Source: Phalacrocorax aristotelis (Eukaryota > Chordata > Aves > Suliformes > Phalacrocoracidae). From it: a DNA stretch of 64,000 bases. The DNA is taken from assembly GCF_949628215.1 (NCBI RefSeq), contig NC_134288.1, forward strand, positions 9,617,682 to 9,681,681. The letters run 5' to 3'. This document shows, in pieces, positions 11,901 through 23,750 of this stretch. The translations under genes were made by a program, and so were the position numbers. Numbering within the stretch: the stretch's first letter is position 1; each line of letters begins with the position of its first letter. The notes under the pieces were generated by a model. That model was not told the origin of the DNA, ran no database searches, and saw only the letters and a program-made list of their open reading frames with translations.

Positions 11901-14900
11901 GCAGAGCTGGTGGCCACAGGGAGGTTGGCAGTGGATGGACAAAAGCAGAGTGGGATGCCCAGGGAGGACTGGGGGTGCTCAGGGCAGACTGGGGATGCTC
12001 AGAGCAATTCAGGGATGCCCAGGGCAGGTTGGGGATGTCCAGGGTAGATTGAGGATGCTCAGGGCATGCACAGTCTTCTCCCAGGTGATGCCTCTCTTGG
12101 TCCCCCTTGTCTGGTGGGGGTTTTGTGGTATGGAGGGCCCCCGGCCCCTGCTCTGTGCAGGCAGCTGTGCCAGGGGCTGCCCCAAGGAGCTGGCAGGAGG
12201 TCCCTGCCACAGTGGTCTGTGGGATGGGCACTCATTGGCACTGCAGCGCTGTTGCTGTGGCTGTGCCCAGGCTGATGGAGAGGCCTGGTGTGCGCTTGTG
12301 CCTCTGCACACAGGAATAATTCTCCTTAATCCTTCCGAGAGGCATCACTGGATGAGGCTGGAGCCTCCCTCTGGGAGCCCCGTCTCGCCTGGCGCGGAGA
12401 GCAGAGCAGGGGGAGGGACAGCCACCATCCTGCAGGCAGGGAGGCCTCCGTGCCCCCAGCCACCTGCCTGCTGCTGCACAGGACCACGGCCGCACCAGCG
12501 TCACTCCTGCCCCCATGCCGAGGGCACAGGGTGCCAGTGGTGGGTCTGGCTGCGTGCCCTGGGAAGGCGTGCATGAGGCAGAGAGGCAGCAACCTGGCTG
12601 GGACAGAGCGCCCCAAGGAACATGGGCTGGTGCGGGAGCTGAGTCGGGCAGGCTGGGCTGCCTCTCCCATGAGGGGGAGAACAAAACATGTGGGGGCCTG
12701 AGCGCCCAAGCTCCTGGTGTCCTGGGACAGGAGGGATATAGGGGCAGGAGGTGGCAGTGCGCCCGGCATCCTGCCCTTCAGGGCCTGGGCTGAGCCAGCA
12801 GGAAATGCCCTGCTGCTGTGGTCCAGGCTGCAGCTGCCTGCTGGAGCCCCACCACTGCAGCATGGGGGCAGGAGACCAAAGCCAGTCTCCAGGGGTGGCT
12901 CAGAAGGTGCTGCAGAGTAGTGTTGGCTGCTGAGCTCCCCTGGAGCCCTGCACTCCATGGCACGCAGAGCCAGTGCTCAGCCCTGGCTGGGAGCAAGGGC
13001 TTCTGCCTAGAGCCAGCCTTGTGCCGGGGAGGGTGACGCCTGCCACTGGCCTGGAGCACCCAGCACATAAACACCACCCTGGGGATTAGGTCAGCTCTGG
13101 TCATTGCTTAGATGATTAAGTGGATCAGTGCAAGGGAAAGGAGGGGGAGGGAGCTCTGCTGAGTGGGGAGCTCGAGTGGGGACCTTTTAATTTGGGGGCT
13201 CATGGGGTCAGGAGCAGCCTTGGCACAAGAGTGAGGCTGGGCAGTGAGTGCTGGCGCCTGTGGCTGGGCAGCTGGGGACATGCAGCGGCAGCCCTGGCTG
13301 GCCCCCATGGTCGGCTTGGATGCCCGGGTGTCCTCAAGTCTGTTTATTTTAAGGGATACAAAGTCCCGGGCTGCTGCAGGGTTGCAGGAGCACTCACTGA
13401 GCCTCTCATTAAAGTTTCCCATGGGTGCTGGTTGGGGGAGGAGGAGGAGGGTGGGTGGCAGCAGCTGGGCACCGTCCTGCCATCCCGCACCCGCACACCT
13501 TTGGACCTGACACCCATGCACCGAGAGCTATTGGCACAGGCTGGGGCCGCCCTGGAGCCCGACCCCATTGTCCTGCAGCAGCGCGGGCCGGGTGCAGGGA
13601 CCGCCATCTGCTTGTCGCTGCCGGCAGCTTCTTTGTTCACCGCCCAGCGCACGCTCGCGCAGGAAGCAGCTCCCCACGTGCTTCACCCTTTCCCTCTCAC
13701 GGAGGCACCTAATGAAATAAAGGATTTACTACAGTGAGGGGGAGGGAAGGGGAAATGGGCTGAGCAGTTGGAAAATGTCGTGCCTGGCCCCAGGGCTGGG
13801 CTCTTTGGCTGGGTGCAGGCAGGGCTGGGTGCAGGCAGTGCTGGGCACTGGCAGGGCTGGGCTCTCTGCCACGGCCAGGCTGTTCTTCAGGGCAGCACAA
13901 GGCGGGTGGCCGGCATGGTGGGAGCCATGCACGGGCAGGGAGATGGTGCCAGGACCTGGGAGTGTGAATGGAACCGAGACCAAGCAGGAGGCGGGCTGTG
14001 CGCTGGGTGTACACGGCACCGCCGTGGCTGGGCCCCTGGCCCATGAGCTCTGCCTGTTCAGGTGGTGGGGGAAAGGGGTGGCCATGCAGCCTCCATGGGG
14101 ATGGCTCCAGAACTTGTGGAAAGAGGGGAGCAGGAGTGTCCACATAGGGTGTAGGAGGTCACTTGGGCTTTGAGTGGGACAGGAGGGATGTCCGTGCAGC
14201 CCCTGCCCCCTCCCCACATCAGTGTGCCAAGGAGCCTTACCAGGCAGTGTGCCCAGTGTGAACAGAGCTCCTAATGCTGCTTCCAGGCAGCATGAACTCA
14301 GGGTTTTCCCGCCCAAGCTAGCCTGTCCTCATGTGCCATTTCCATGCCCCAGTGCTCTGCAGAGCCACCAGTGCTGGAGCTTGTTGCCTCCCACTGCACC
14401 CAGCCCTAAATGGGGCCAGGAGGACCACAACGGGAGGCGGGGGACCTGGCGGGGAGAGGCAATGCGCCTTTCTCCTCCCTACAATGCAAACAGAAACCGA
14501 AAAGGACCAAATTCCAAAGTTCTTATTCAAGCCCAGGCGCTGTGGCCCCAGGTGGAGGCGTGGGGACTGTCACCTGCCGGAGGGATGGGTGGGCCAGGTG
14601 CAGGGCACGGGCAGTGTCCGGCGTGCTTTGAGGGACAAGGGAGCAGAGCTGTGCAATGGCCCTGCAGCTGTGGGCACTGGTGTCCATGCCTCCAGCTGCT
14701 GCATCCCAGGGCCTGAAGCACAGCTCCCAGCAGTGCCCACAGCAACTCACCCACCAAGTGAACAGCCCTGGCCACGCAGGGACTTTCAAAGCAGCAGCTC
14801 ATTCACGGTGCATGTGCTGGTGGTCCTGCAGGTGGGCTCAGGGGAGAATGGCGCTGTGGGGGGCACTCCCTACCTCAGGGACGTGCTCCCAGAGCACCAT

Positions 14901-17900
14901 GGGGGTGACCACACGTTTCCTTGCAGATGACTCCTCATCAGAGAGCTGCAGCGGGAATGGCTCCTCCACCCTGAACCCCTCCACATCAAGCAGCACGCAG
15001 GGCGACAGCGCCTTCCCCGAAATGAATGGGAATGGCACTGCGGCCCCCATGGACTTCACCACCTCCGCCGATGACCAGCCCATCAACCTCTGCGACAAGC
15101 TCACGCCTGCCCATGTCACCCCTTCCTACCAGTCGGACAGCTGCAGCGCTGATGGGCTGCGCAGCAGGGTCAAGTATGCAGTGAAGACAACGGCAGAGGT
15201 ATGGGCCAGGCTGCAGGTGACTGCCACCGGGGCTGGGTGGGATGGGGCAGCTGCGTGTCCCTGGCTGGAGCTGGTGCAGGGCATGGCACATTGGGAACAA
15301 CCGCACAAGAGGTGCCCAAGGCCAGGCAGGGATGCAGCTCCTGGCCTTGCACCAGGAAAGCACAGAGGGGGCGGCAGGGCTGGAACTCTTTCCCTTGTAG
15401 GGAGGGAAGGACAAACGAGCACCACGCTCGCCTGCCGATGCTGTGGCAGAGCAGCTGTGCGTGGCTGCACTCCAGGCTCAGGGACACTGCTGCTCAGCAG
15501 AAATCAGCCCAAGCACCAAGTGAGCAGTTGGCAGAAGGAGAGAGGGATGGTTTGGGAGAGCCAGGGAGCATCCCCTGTGCCCTGCCTGCCCCAGAGTCAG
15601 GGCTCTGCAGTGGGCTCACCTCGCCCCCAACCACCTGTGCTGCTGCCGCCGCCAAGCAAGGAGACGCCTATTCCCGCTGGGTCTCGGCAGTGTTTCCCAC
15701 AGGGTCAGTCAGAGCCACAGCCCCCACCAGCCAGCGCCACACTGCCTGCACTTTGGGCCGTCACACGGTCCCTGAGGCCGCCATGTTCCCCTCTGCCCCA
15801 AGCAGGCAGGAGCAGGCACTTGGAGGAGCCCATCCCCGGGTTGCAGAGGGACATCAGGAGATGGGCCAGAAGCAGTAAGCCAAAGAGAAAGGGCTTTTTC
15901 CTTGTGACCGTGGGCAGGGGCGAGCAGGCAAGGGCTGCTTGCGATAACCCCCATCTCCTCTCAGTCCCCTCCGTACAGCTCCGGCAGCTATGACTCCATC
16001 AAGACAGAGGTCAGCGGCTGCCCCGAGGACCTGACCGTTGGCAGGGCCCCCACGGCCGATGAAGATGACGATGACCACGATGACCATGAAGACAACGATA
16101 AGATAAATGACTCGGAGGGGATGGACCCAGAGAGGCTAAAGGCCTTCAACGTAAGGAGGGCTCCGCAAGGAGGGTAAGCATGCCTGCCTCCCACCTCTGT
16201 TCCCATCATCTGTCTTCTCCTTTGCAGATGTTTGTGCGCCTTTTTGTGGACGAGAACCTGGACCGGATGGTTCCCATCTCCAAGCAGCCCAAGGAGAAGA
16301 TCCAGGCCATCATCGAGTCCTGCAGCAGGCAGTTCCCCGAGTTCCAGGAGCGGGCACGTAAGCGCATCCGCACCTACCTCAAGTCCTGCCGCCGCATGAA
16401 GAAGAACGGAATGGAGATGGTGAGTGGCCACCCCACTGCCCTGCTGCTTGCCACCATTCCTGGGGCAGCAGGTCCCTGAGCACCTTCTCTGCTTGTGTCT
16501 CCACAGACCAGGCCCACACCGCCACACCTGACCTCAGCCATGGCGGAAAACATCCTGGCTGCTGCCTGCGAGAGTGAAACGCGGAAAGCAGCCAAGAGGA
16601 TGCGGCTGGAGATCTACCAGACCTCCCAGGTACAGTGCTTGCGGCTGGAGCTGGGTGTGGGGAAAACAAGAGAAGTTTCTGAGCAATTTGGCAAAGCATT
16701 TTTAAAAGCCTTTCTGAAAGTCACAGGGCTGCATAACAGGGCCCTGTGGTGCATCTTGAGGCTCAAGCCAGCAGTGCTGGGGACACTGGTTTGTACTGGC
16801 CACACTGCAGACATGGGAGACCAGGTGTCCCCATGCCATCCCTCTCACTGGCCACAGAGGACAGCTGGGCTCCTTACTGGAGTAAGTCTGTGTTTTCCCC
16901 TGTGCAGGACGAACCGATTGCTCTAGACAAGCAACACTCCAGAGACTCCACAGCCATCACCCACTCCTCCTATTCACTGCCAGCTTCATCTTACTCCCAA
17001 GACCCAGTCTACATCAATGGAAGCCTGAACTACAGCTACCGTGGCTACGGGTCCTTGGGGGGCAGCCTGCAGCCACCCGCCTCCCTCCAGACGGGCAACC
17101 ACAGTAATGGTAAGTGGCCGCACATTGTGCCGGGTCCCATGGCAGCACGGGGAGCCCACCCAGCCATCGCCTCCTCCCCGTGCCTGGGCAGCGCGCTGTG
17201 GGCTCCCTGGCATCCTGCGCTGTGCAGCTGAGCTGGTGACCAGGGGCAAGGCAGGGGCTGCTCCCGTGGCTCACGCCAAGCCCGGTCATGGCAGTACCTC
17301 TCCTGCAGCTCCACAGAGCTGCTCCGAAAGCCCCTCTTCTGCAGCTGACAGAGACCTCTGCCCTGCTGCTCAGCTTGCCTCATCCATGGGCAGTTAATTG
17401 TTGAACTGAACTTGGAAGAACGGTCTAGGTGGCACTGGTGGGGGGAAGGAGTGTCACTTGAAAAAAAGAGAATCTGTATCAGCTATTAATTATTAACAGA
17501 AGCGGGTGCCTATCACCGCCCTGATCTTGTTGCTGGTATGAGCCATTCCTTTCCCAGCATGTGTCAGCTGCTCTCAGAGACAGGGACGGGATGGGGACAG
17601 GACTGGTAAAGTTCAGGGGCTCTGCAGCAGCACCTGGGGCACAGTGAGCTCCTGCTGCAGGTCAGGAGGGTGACGAGGGGCTGGGGGATGCATGAGAAAA
17701 GCAGCTGGTGGAACAGGATGGAGGCTGCAGGGCAGGAAGGCAGAAAGAGAGTGCAGGCCAGGCTTGAGAGGACAGCTGAGTTAGGAGCAAGTGAACAGTG
17801 CAGAGTAGCCTGGGGCTGATGAGGGCACCTGGGGAGGTGCCATGGTACCTGGTAACCACCTGGCACCTGGGTGAAAGAGGTGTGGGATGGGGCAAAGGCT

Positions 17901-20542
17901 CTGCCCTTGGGTAGCAGCACTCTGGCTTTGCCCTCCCGGCAGCAGTGGCAGGAGGGGCTGGAGCCCATGCTGGTCCTCGGCCAGTCCTTTGGCAATATCT
18001 GGGCTGCCTTCGCTTGCCCCAGTGTGCTCTGGGCTCCTGTCCTGCCCCTGCCCACCCCAATGGGAGTGAGGATTTGGAAGGATGTGATTTCCGGAGCCCT
18101 GATAGATGCCTGTCTGGGATTAACTCTTATCATCCCTTCCTAATGCTTCTTAACCCTGAATAAAGATCCCGCCCTGGCCTCCAGCTGCTGAGACCTAATC
18201 CTTGCAGCCACAATGGAGGCAGCTATGGTTCCTCCCCAGAGTAGCACAGGCACCCCTGGCCGCCTGCTCTGCCCAGCACCCTCCTCTTGCCTGGCCCAGC
18301 TGTGAGTGCTGGCTCCTTGACAAGAGGCAGTGAACTTGCAGAACCATCTCAGAGCAGCCCCAGTGAGCTCAGGCCCCAGGAGGAGCAGACAGGCCCTGGG
18401 TGTAGCACACAGCAGCAGCACACAGCAGCAACTTGTTTCTAATGGATTTTTAAACTCTTTGCAATTATTTTTTTTTCCCCTTTGCCCAAGCTCTTTGCCA
18501 GTCCTTTAGAGGTAAGAGCATGCTGCTGGAGTGCTGCAAGGAGCTGTGCCTTCTCCTGCCTCCAGGAGCAGAAAGTCTGCAGGGGTTTGCTGCCCAGAAG
18601 CGTCTTTCCCTCCATCCCCCACCTGAGGCGATTCTTGCTCAAACCCACACCCCCAGTCCCTTCTCCTTCCCCCTTGTTGAGCCGGGAAATGGGCTCCGTT
18701 TACTGCTGCCTTTTCTGTCCAGTGAAATTGCTTTCACATGAGAGCCTCCTCCTCCTCCTCCACCACCTCCTCCTCCTCCCCCCCCTCGGAGCGCTGATTA
18801 GCCTCGTGTGGAAGTCCTCCGCTGGTGCCACTCCCTCCGCGGCATTTGCTGCTCCAGCGTTGCTTTCCTTGTATGCTTTCCTCCCTCCCTGGGGCGATAT
18901 GCTCCACTCCCTGCTGCTGGTCACCAGTGGCATACATCTGGTCGGGGGGGGGGGGGGGGGGGGGCGGAGCTGCTGACCTCTTCTGGCCTGGTTTGCAAAC
19001 CCCTGCAGCACCCGGTCCCTGCTCCATCTTCCTGCATGTCCCACTGCTGCATCAGGCCACCCAGCAGGAGCTCAGCCCTCCTGAAGCCTTTCTCCAGCAT
19101 CGCCGACTGCTCCATCAGCCTACAGTGCTCCAGCCCACAGCCAGGGCATTAATTAGTTCAGTGTCTTCTCTTTCCCCTTACCCCGAGGCTGCAGCCTTGC
19201 CTGCCTCCTCTCCCTAACTAATATTACATCTCTAGTACACGTCTTTCCTCTTCTCTCTATTTCTAGTTGATTGTGTGATTCTGGCACCTGTTTGGCTTAT
19301 CTTATTTAGTCCAACATGAAGCTAAATCCAGTTTTTCCTGTGCCTTTCCCTGGCTGTGTCACCCCTCAAGCTGTGTATCAGCTTTCCTGCCAAAGCCTTC
19401 CATGCGCAGCCACTCAAACCAGGCTGCACACCCATGCACATGGTTGTGCACACGTATCTGCAGCCAGCCAGAGCCGTGGCTGACAGTGTTCACTGGGTCT
19501 TGGAGAACTCGATAATTTTGTGCCGTTTTGCAGGTTTCAGATCTGTAGCAACATGGGGGGACTTTGTGAGCTGGGGCAGCTGAGTGTCCTGTTCTGCGGA
19601 GGACAGACACGTGCACGTGGTGGGAAGCCAATCGCATGTGATAGAGGTGCAGTAGAGACCGACTCAGGAGAAAAAAACTATCCCTGCCCATCAAACAGAT
19701 CATAACTTTTGCAGGACTTTATTTCATTTACGGACTAAGCCACAGAAATGTGCAGCCTAGTAAGACCATTTAGCCGCCCAAAACGGCCTACCTAAGGCTG
19801 AGCACGTAACTGCGCTGCTGGCTGGGGCAGTGCACGAGACCCCGGGCAGGCCAGGTCTCCCCCTTACTGCACAGTACAGCCCAGCCCCATGGTGCATGTG
19901 CTGGGCACAGACACCCTGTAGTTACCCAGCTCGAAGCCAGAAAAATGCCCCATGCGGGTTGTTACTTGCCATATGCAGAAGAAAAAACAGAACCTGGAAG
20001 ATGATTTTGATGGCCAGGTACCCTCAGGTGCAGGTTTAGCTTCTGGCAGAGTGCAGTCGCAGACCCTCCCTTCGCAGAGTGGATGGGACAGGCTGTAGGA
20101 TAGGATTTTTGTCACGTTGCCTCTGAAATCTCTATTCTTGTTGTGGCTGTTGTAGAGGCAGTGACTTGCCTTTGCTGTCTGCTGTGGGAGCTGGGGCTTC
20201 TCGTGTCCAGGGTACCGCACTTTGCAGGGACCTTCCTGCCGCTGCAGAGGTCCAGGAGCAGCAGCTCCTGCTGGGGATCTCGTCGCGGCAGGACAGACAC
20301 AGGCGAGGTTGGCCTGAGTTTCCCTCTTGCTTTTCTTGGCAGGTCCGACCGATCTCAGCATGAAAGGTGGGGCCTCCAGCACAGCCCCCTCCAACAGCAC
20401 CAGCAGGGGAATGCAGGCTGCCCAGCTCAGCCCCACGGAGATCAGCGCAGTGCGGCAGCTGATCGCCGGCTACCGAGAATCAGCAGCGTTTCTGCTTCGA
20501 TCTGCAGATGAACTGGAAAACCTCATTTTACAGCAGAACTGA
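2826..20542 (+). CDS. NOL4L: NOL4L, nucleolar protein 4-like, 3' part of gene (seven coding exons)
   Basis: The joined exons 2826-2967, 14927-15198, 15965-16150, 16228-16419, 16507-16629, 16908-17109 and 20343-20542 read through in one frame (439 codons with stop). The product closely matches human NOL4L as I remember it. Counting from the Met at 2859 gives 427 residues, near the human short isoform (about 436). Visible parts are a Ser-rich N-terminal region, an Asp/His-rich acidic stretch encoded at about 16055-16100, a highly conserved core starting [15 protein letters not shown], basic clusters ARKR (232-235) and CRRMKK (243-248) that look like a bipartite nuclear signal, and PTDLS (363-367), a match to the PxDLS CtBP-binding motif. 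The C-terminus ends [11 protein letters not shown]4-family proteins are nuclear; the molecular function is not established. The first exon is open upstream of the Met, so longer isoforms starting left of the window are likely. Confidence 0.95.
11952..12069. repeat. 20-bp minisatellite, about six copies
   Basis: There are five full 20-bp units beginning at 11952, 11972, 11992, 12012 and 12032, and a partial sixth at 12052. The consensus is close to GGGATGCCCAGGGCAGACTG. It lies in the large NOL4L intron. Confidence 0.9.
13807..13866. repeat. Short imperfect tandem repeat
   Basis: About four imperfect copies of a 15-16 bp unit (GGCTGGGTGCAGGCA-like). Confidence 0.75.
14927..15198 (+). CDS. NOL4L: NOL4L coding exon b
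   Basis: The acceptor is ccttgcag and the donor is gtatgg. The exon encodes the Ser/Thr-rich segment [16 protein letters not shown] through QPINLCDK to [10 protein letters not shown], and enters in phase 1. QPINLC (around 15076-15093) loosely resembles a CtBP-binding PxNLx motif. Confidence 0.93.
15199..15964 (+). other. NOL4L: NOL4L intron
   Basis: A GC-rich intron between exons b and c. A long open frame crosses it but lacks any conserved sequence. Nothing else was seen. Confidence 0.8.
15965..16150 (+). CDS. NOL4L: NOL4L coding exon c
   Basis: The acceptor is ctctcag and the donor is gtaagg; the exon is 62 whole codons. It encodes [18 protein letters not shown], the Asp/His/Glu-rich acidic run, and [14 protein letters not shown]. 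The acidic run is encoded by imperfect gat/gac/cac repeats. Confidence 0.95.
16228..16419 (+). CDS. NOL4L: NOL4L coding exon d (conserved core, nuclear signal)
   Basis: The exon is 64 whole codons between a tttgcag acceptor and a gtgagt donor. It encodes the most conserved block of the NOL4/NOL4L family, [20 protein letters not shown] onward, with basic clusters ARKR and CRRMKK about ten residues apart that resemble a bipartite nuclear localisation signal. Confidence 0.96.
16507..16629 (+). CDS. NOL4L: NOL4L coding exon e
   Basis: The exon is 41 whole codons between a ccacag acceptor and a gtacag donor. It encodes [20 protein letters not shown] through to RLEIYQTSQ, continuing the conserved core. 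Confidence 0.95.
16908..17109 (+). CDS. NOL4L: NOL4L coding exon f
   Basis: The acceptor is tgtgcag and the donor is gtaagt; the exon ends in phase 1. It encodes [20 protein letters not shown] through a Tyr/Ser-rich segment to QTGNHSN. Confidence 0.95.
18745..18786. repeat. CTC-repeat pyrimidine tract
   Basis: An almost pure pyrimidine stretch of CCT/CTC repeats, interrupted once by CACCAC. Confidence 0.85.
18944..18964 (+). repeat. 21-base poly(G) run
   Basis: An uninterrupted run of G on the + (transcribed-sense) strand inside the last NOL4L intron. It is likely polymorphic in length and prone to sequencing or assembly error. Confidence 0.85.
20343..20542 (+). CDS. NOL4L: NOL4L last coding exon (CtBP-type motif, stop codon)
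   Basis: The acceptor is cttggcag and the stop tga is at 20540-20542. The exon encodes [10 protein letters not shown], a Ser/Thr linker and the conserved C-terminus [19 protein letters not shown] to LILQQN. PTDLS at 20345-20359 fits the PxDLS CtBP-docking consensus. The linker is shorter than the Thr/Pro-rich linker I recall from human. Confidence 0.96.
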
Positions 20543-21637
20543 CTCCCTGTATCTGCATCGCTCCTCTGTCGAGAAGACAATTTATACCTGCTAGAAAGAG
20601 GCTCCCAGCGGTGTCCTGCTCAGGACCACCATTGTCCTCCCGTGAAGTGGCGGGTACATGTAGTTTTAGAAGGTGGAATCCAAAAGACCTGTTTTCTTTT
20701 ACACTCCAAGCACCTGGGACTTCAGGCACAAGGACATGTTTTTGAACCGTACCAACACCCGTGCGTCCAGCTAACCAGAAGCCAAACCTGCAGCTTGGAA
20801 GGATGTGGGACTTTCAAGGGCAGAAGGGAGCCTGGGGAGGTTTGGGGCTGCAGATGTATTTAGAATAACCTTTGTGGACCCAAATGTTAGATTCCTGTCC
20901 CCAGATAATTTCCAAGTCTTAGGTGAGCTGAATCACATATTTATTGAGAAATGGACCCTCCTCTCCCCTTAGTAATTTATTTTTCTGAAAATGGATTCTT
21001 TTGAGTTTGTACAGATTGCCAGTTTTTTTGTCTGTCTGATCAGAAGGAATTTATTCCTGTGAAATAACACATTCCATATCACTACACTACTAATTTCCAG
21101 GCAGCTCTGCCTGTTTCTCTGGGAAGCCCTTGTCCCACCAGGAGCAAGTTTGTCATCCAGCTTCGAGGCTTCTCAGCCTCCAGTAAGCATAGGTGGCAGC
21201 TGACCAACGGAGCAAGCAAGCATCCTGCTTAGACCCTCGTTCTAAGCAGTCCCGTAGCAGCAGTGAGGTCTAAATCTCCCGCAGAGACTCAGCAAGCTCA
21301 GCAGACCTCTGTCTAGAAGGACGTCTCGTGCTCATTTAAGTCATTGCAGATAAGAGAAGGAAGGAAGGAAATACCCGAGAAACACTGTCTTGCGGTCGTC
21401 ACCATCCGTACTCTACCTCACACTCCATTGTGGGCTTCTTCCAGGACTGGCCAAGCTGGTCCTGGGGGACAGTGAGCGTCGCAGACGCGTGGATTGCGCC
21501 GAGGAGGCTGGAACCAACCCAGCAGATCCAGCGGATCCACCAGCGTCCTGCTGCTGGGCGGCAGCTCACCCCCACCCCGCTGTGCCCAGCTGTTTGCTCC
21601 AGCCCGCGTGAAACCAACCCTGGGGTAGCACCAGGAG

Positions 21638-21672
21638 AATAAACCGTTTAGGAACTGCATGGCTGTAATAAA
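21638..21672 (+). terminator. Candidate proximal poly(A) signals of NOL4L
   Basis: Two AATAAA hexamers, 29 bases apart (21638-21643 and 21667-21672), lie 1.1 kb after the stop codon. Use would produce a shorter 3' UTR lacking the AT-rich distal part. Confidence 0.4.
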
Positions 21673-23712
21673 GGCTAATGCCAAGTCTCTGCCTGAAAAG
21701 TGAGGTCAGTGCGGCGAGCCGCTCGCTATGCTGCAGAAGACAGAGATAGGCAACATTCAGCAGCAGAACTGACGAAGTCCTCCCCCTCCTCCCTGCTCAC
21801 AGTCCTGGAACAAGCCCACAGTTCCCAAAGTGTGGAAAAAATGTAGTCCGATGTCCATTCTGCCCTGTTACCACCCCCACCCCCCCATCCCCAATAATGC
21901 ACTTCGTTTTGCTCAGTGCAATACCTACTACCAGTGCTGCTAAACCCAGGGACTTCGCTCAGGCACGGAGATGCTGAGCTGAGCCAAGCAATGCAACGTG
22001 CTCCGGAGCCACATAGAGCAGCAGAGACCAGCTGCCAGGGATCCCAGCTCCTCTTCGCACCCCATGCCGGCGCAGCTCCCCCCGTCCAGGCAGAAGTCCT
22101 CACCACGAGATATGAATTCGATAAGTGTAAACTCCTATACGCTCATTTTAAAGGTAGATACTTTTGCTCTTTGAAGCCAGCTTTTTTGTTCTTTTTCGGC
22201 CACTCTGAGCCAGCGGATGGGGGCTGCTGCTCCGTGGGGAGCTGATGCTGCTGGCACGGGCTCAAGCTCAGTGGCAGCGCTGGTCCCAGCCAGGAGCAGA
22301 CCCAGGCAGTTTACTCAGTAGCCTTTATACCTGATTATACTCCACACACACTGGAAGATAGACAAAACCTCTACCCTGCTCTTAGTCTCAGTACAGAAAA
22401 AGCCACTGGCTCCTGAGCACAGGCTTGCCTGGCCCGGCAGCAGAAGGGATTAACCATTGCATTGACTGTTTTCCCCGAACCATAAACTTTCCATAGCATT
22501 TGGAGAAAAGGGACCTAAGCCCTGGCTGTTGGGCATAGTCAGGGTGTCCGTGCAGAGATGGTGGCTTGTTAGACCTGAGCCGATGCTGGAACAGGGAGCA
22601 TCACGGCCGTCACGAGGATGCCTGGTCTGAGTGCCCCGTCCCGTCCCTGCCCGCAGCAGGCAGGAGAGCAGGGCTGGGGCCGGCCCGGGACACCAGCCTC
22701 CCCCCTTCCCCCCGAGCCAGGGTTCAGACTCACGCTTTCCCCAGCACTTCACAAGCCTGCTCGGTTTGCCCACTACATCCTCCCATACTTGGAATTTATG
22801 TAAATATTTATTTTTGTGTGAATACCATGAAGTAACAAACCTTTTGACAAAATATGTAACCGCAGCCATCCATAAAAGTCTTAATGTTAAGGAAGGAGAG
22901 GCAGAGACAATCGCTGTCCCGGAATTCTCTCTCTCTGCGATATCCCACCCGAGTCGGTGCCTCCCTCCCCGTCAGAGGCTGTCAAGAACATTTAGCCATA
23001 AGTTTGCCATCCAGTTTACTGAATAAGAGGTTACCCAGGGGCTTACGGACAGATCACCATCAGCTACAGTTTGTTTAAAGTTTTATTTATACAAGTTTTA
23101 GCTGTCGTTACCAGATCACCTTTGAACTTGTCTTAGCATGTATTGAAGTTTAGTAGCTCTTACACTTTGTTAAACTGCTGTAGAAGACAGATGAGGCTCA
23201 TGGTTGCATAGGAAGGTATCAGTCTACCCTGTCCTAACAACTGATGTTCATAACTTGCAGCTGAATGGTACAGACTCAGATTTCCAAAGCCCCGGTGACA
23301 GCCACATCTGTGAGAAGTTATGAAACAAATGGGATTGACTACGAATTTCTGTCAGGGATCTTTCTATTTTCTTTTTCTTTTTTTTTTTTTTTATTTTTTT
23401 CAGTGAGCCGCAGCTTTATAGTTTCTTTGGCACGAGCTCCACAGACATCTCAGTGCTCTTCAGCTGATCCATGCTCAGTTGCGGCTCTTCTGTGCTCCAG
23501 GACTGTTTGACAGCCACATTCCTGCACTCTCACTAGGCAGGACGGGGTCAGGAATCGCTAGTCCGGGTTCTCAACGAGAAGGAATGAGCAGGAGCAGAAT
23601 ACACTGGCTCTCCAGATATTCTGAGAGGTGGAAGGAGAATGCTGGGTTAGCAAATGGTCTGGACGTTTTTGGTTTTGTTTAAGAAAAGCTAATCACTGGT
23701 CGAGAAAATAGA

Positions 23713-23750
23713 TTTATTTTATTATTTTATTTTATTTTATTTTAAACACA
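23713..23750. repeat. TTTTA microsatellite
   Basis: A run of TTTTA repeats with one interruption, in the NOL4L 3' UTR. Confidence 0.85.

Larger units (their letters stand above)
2968..14926 (+). other. NOL4L: NOL4L large intron, non-coding
   Basis: This 12 kb intron is mostly GC-rich, with many open but unsupported frames. It holds a 20-bp minisatellite (11952-12069), a short 15-16 bp repeat (13807-13866), and AT-rich, homeodomain-site-rich islands at about 10130-10440, 10725-10940 and 11380-11810. I recognised no exon, RNA gene or transposon in it. Confidence 0.7.
17110..20342 (+). other. NOL4L: NOL4L last intron, non-coding
   Basis: The intron holds AT-rich pockets (about 17455-17510, 18070-18200 and 19145-19330), a CTC-repeat pyrimidine tract (18745-18786) and a 21-base G run (18944-18964). 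No exon was recognised. An AATAAA at about 18159 lies in intron sequence with no sign of use. Confidence 0.7.

Noticed and set aside
11704-12576. 290-codon + strand open frame in the NOL4L intron
   Set aside because: It runs through the minisatellite, is compositionally biased and resembles no protein I know.
14656-15993. 445-codon open frame across NOL4L exons b and c
   Set aside because: Only 14927-15198 and 15965-15993 are real exons. The rest is intron read-through with clear splice sites at both ends.
23365-23404. T-rich tract ending in CAG in the NOL4L 3' UTR, looking like a splice acceptor
   Set aside because: No downstream coding frame or donor supports an exon; a homopolymer in the UTR explains it.
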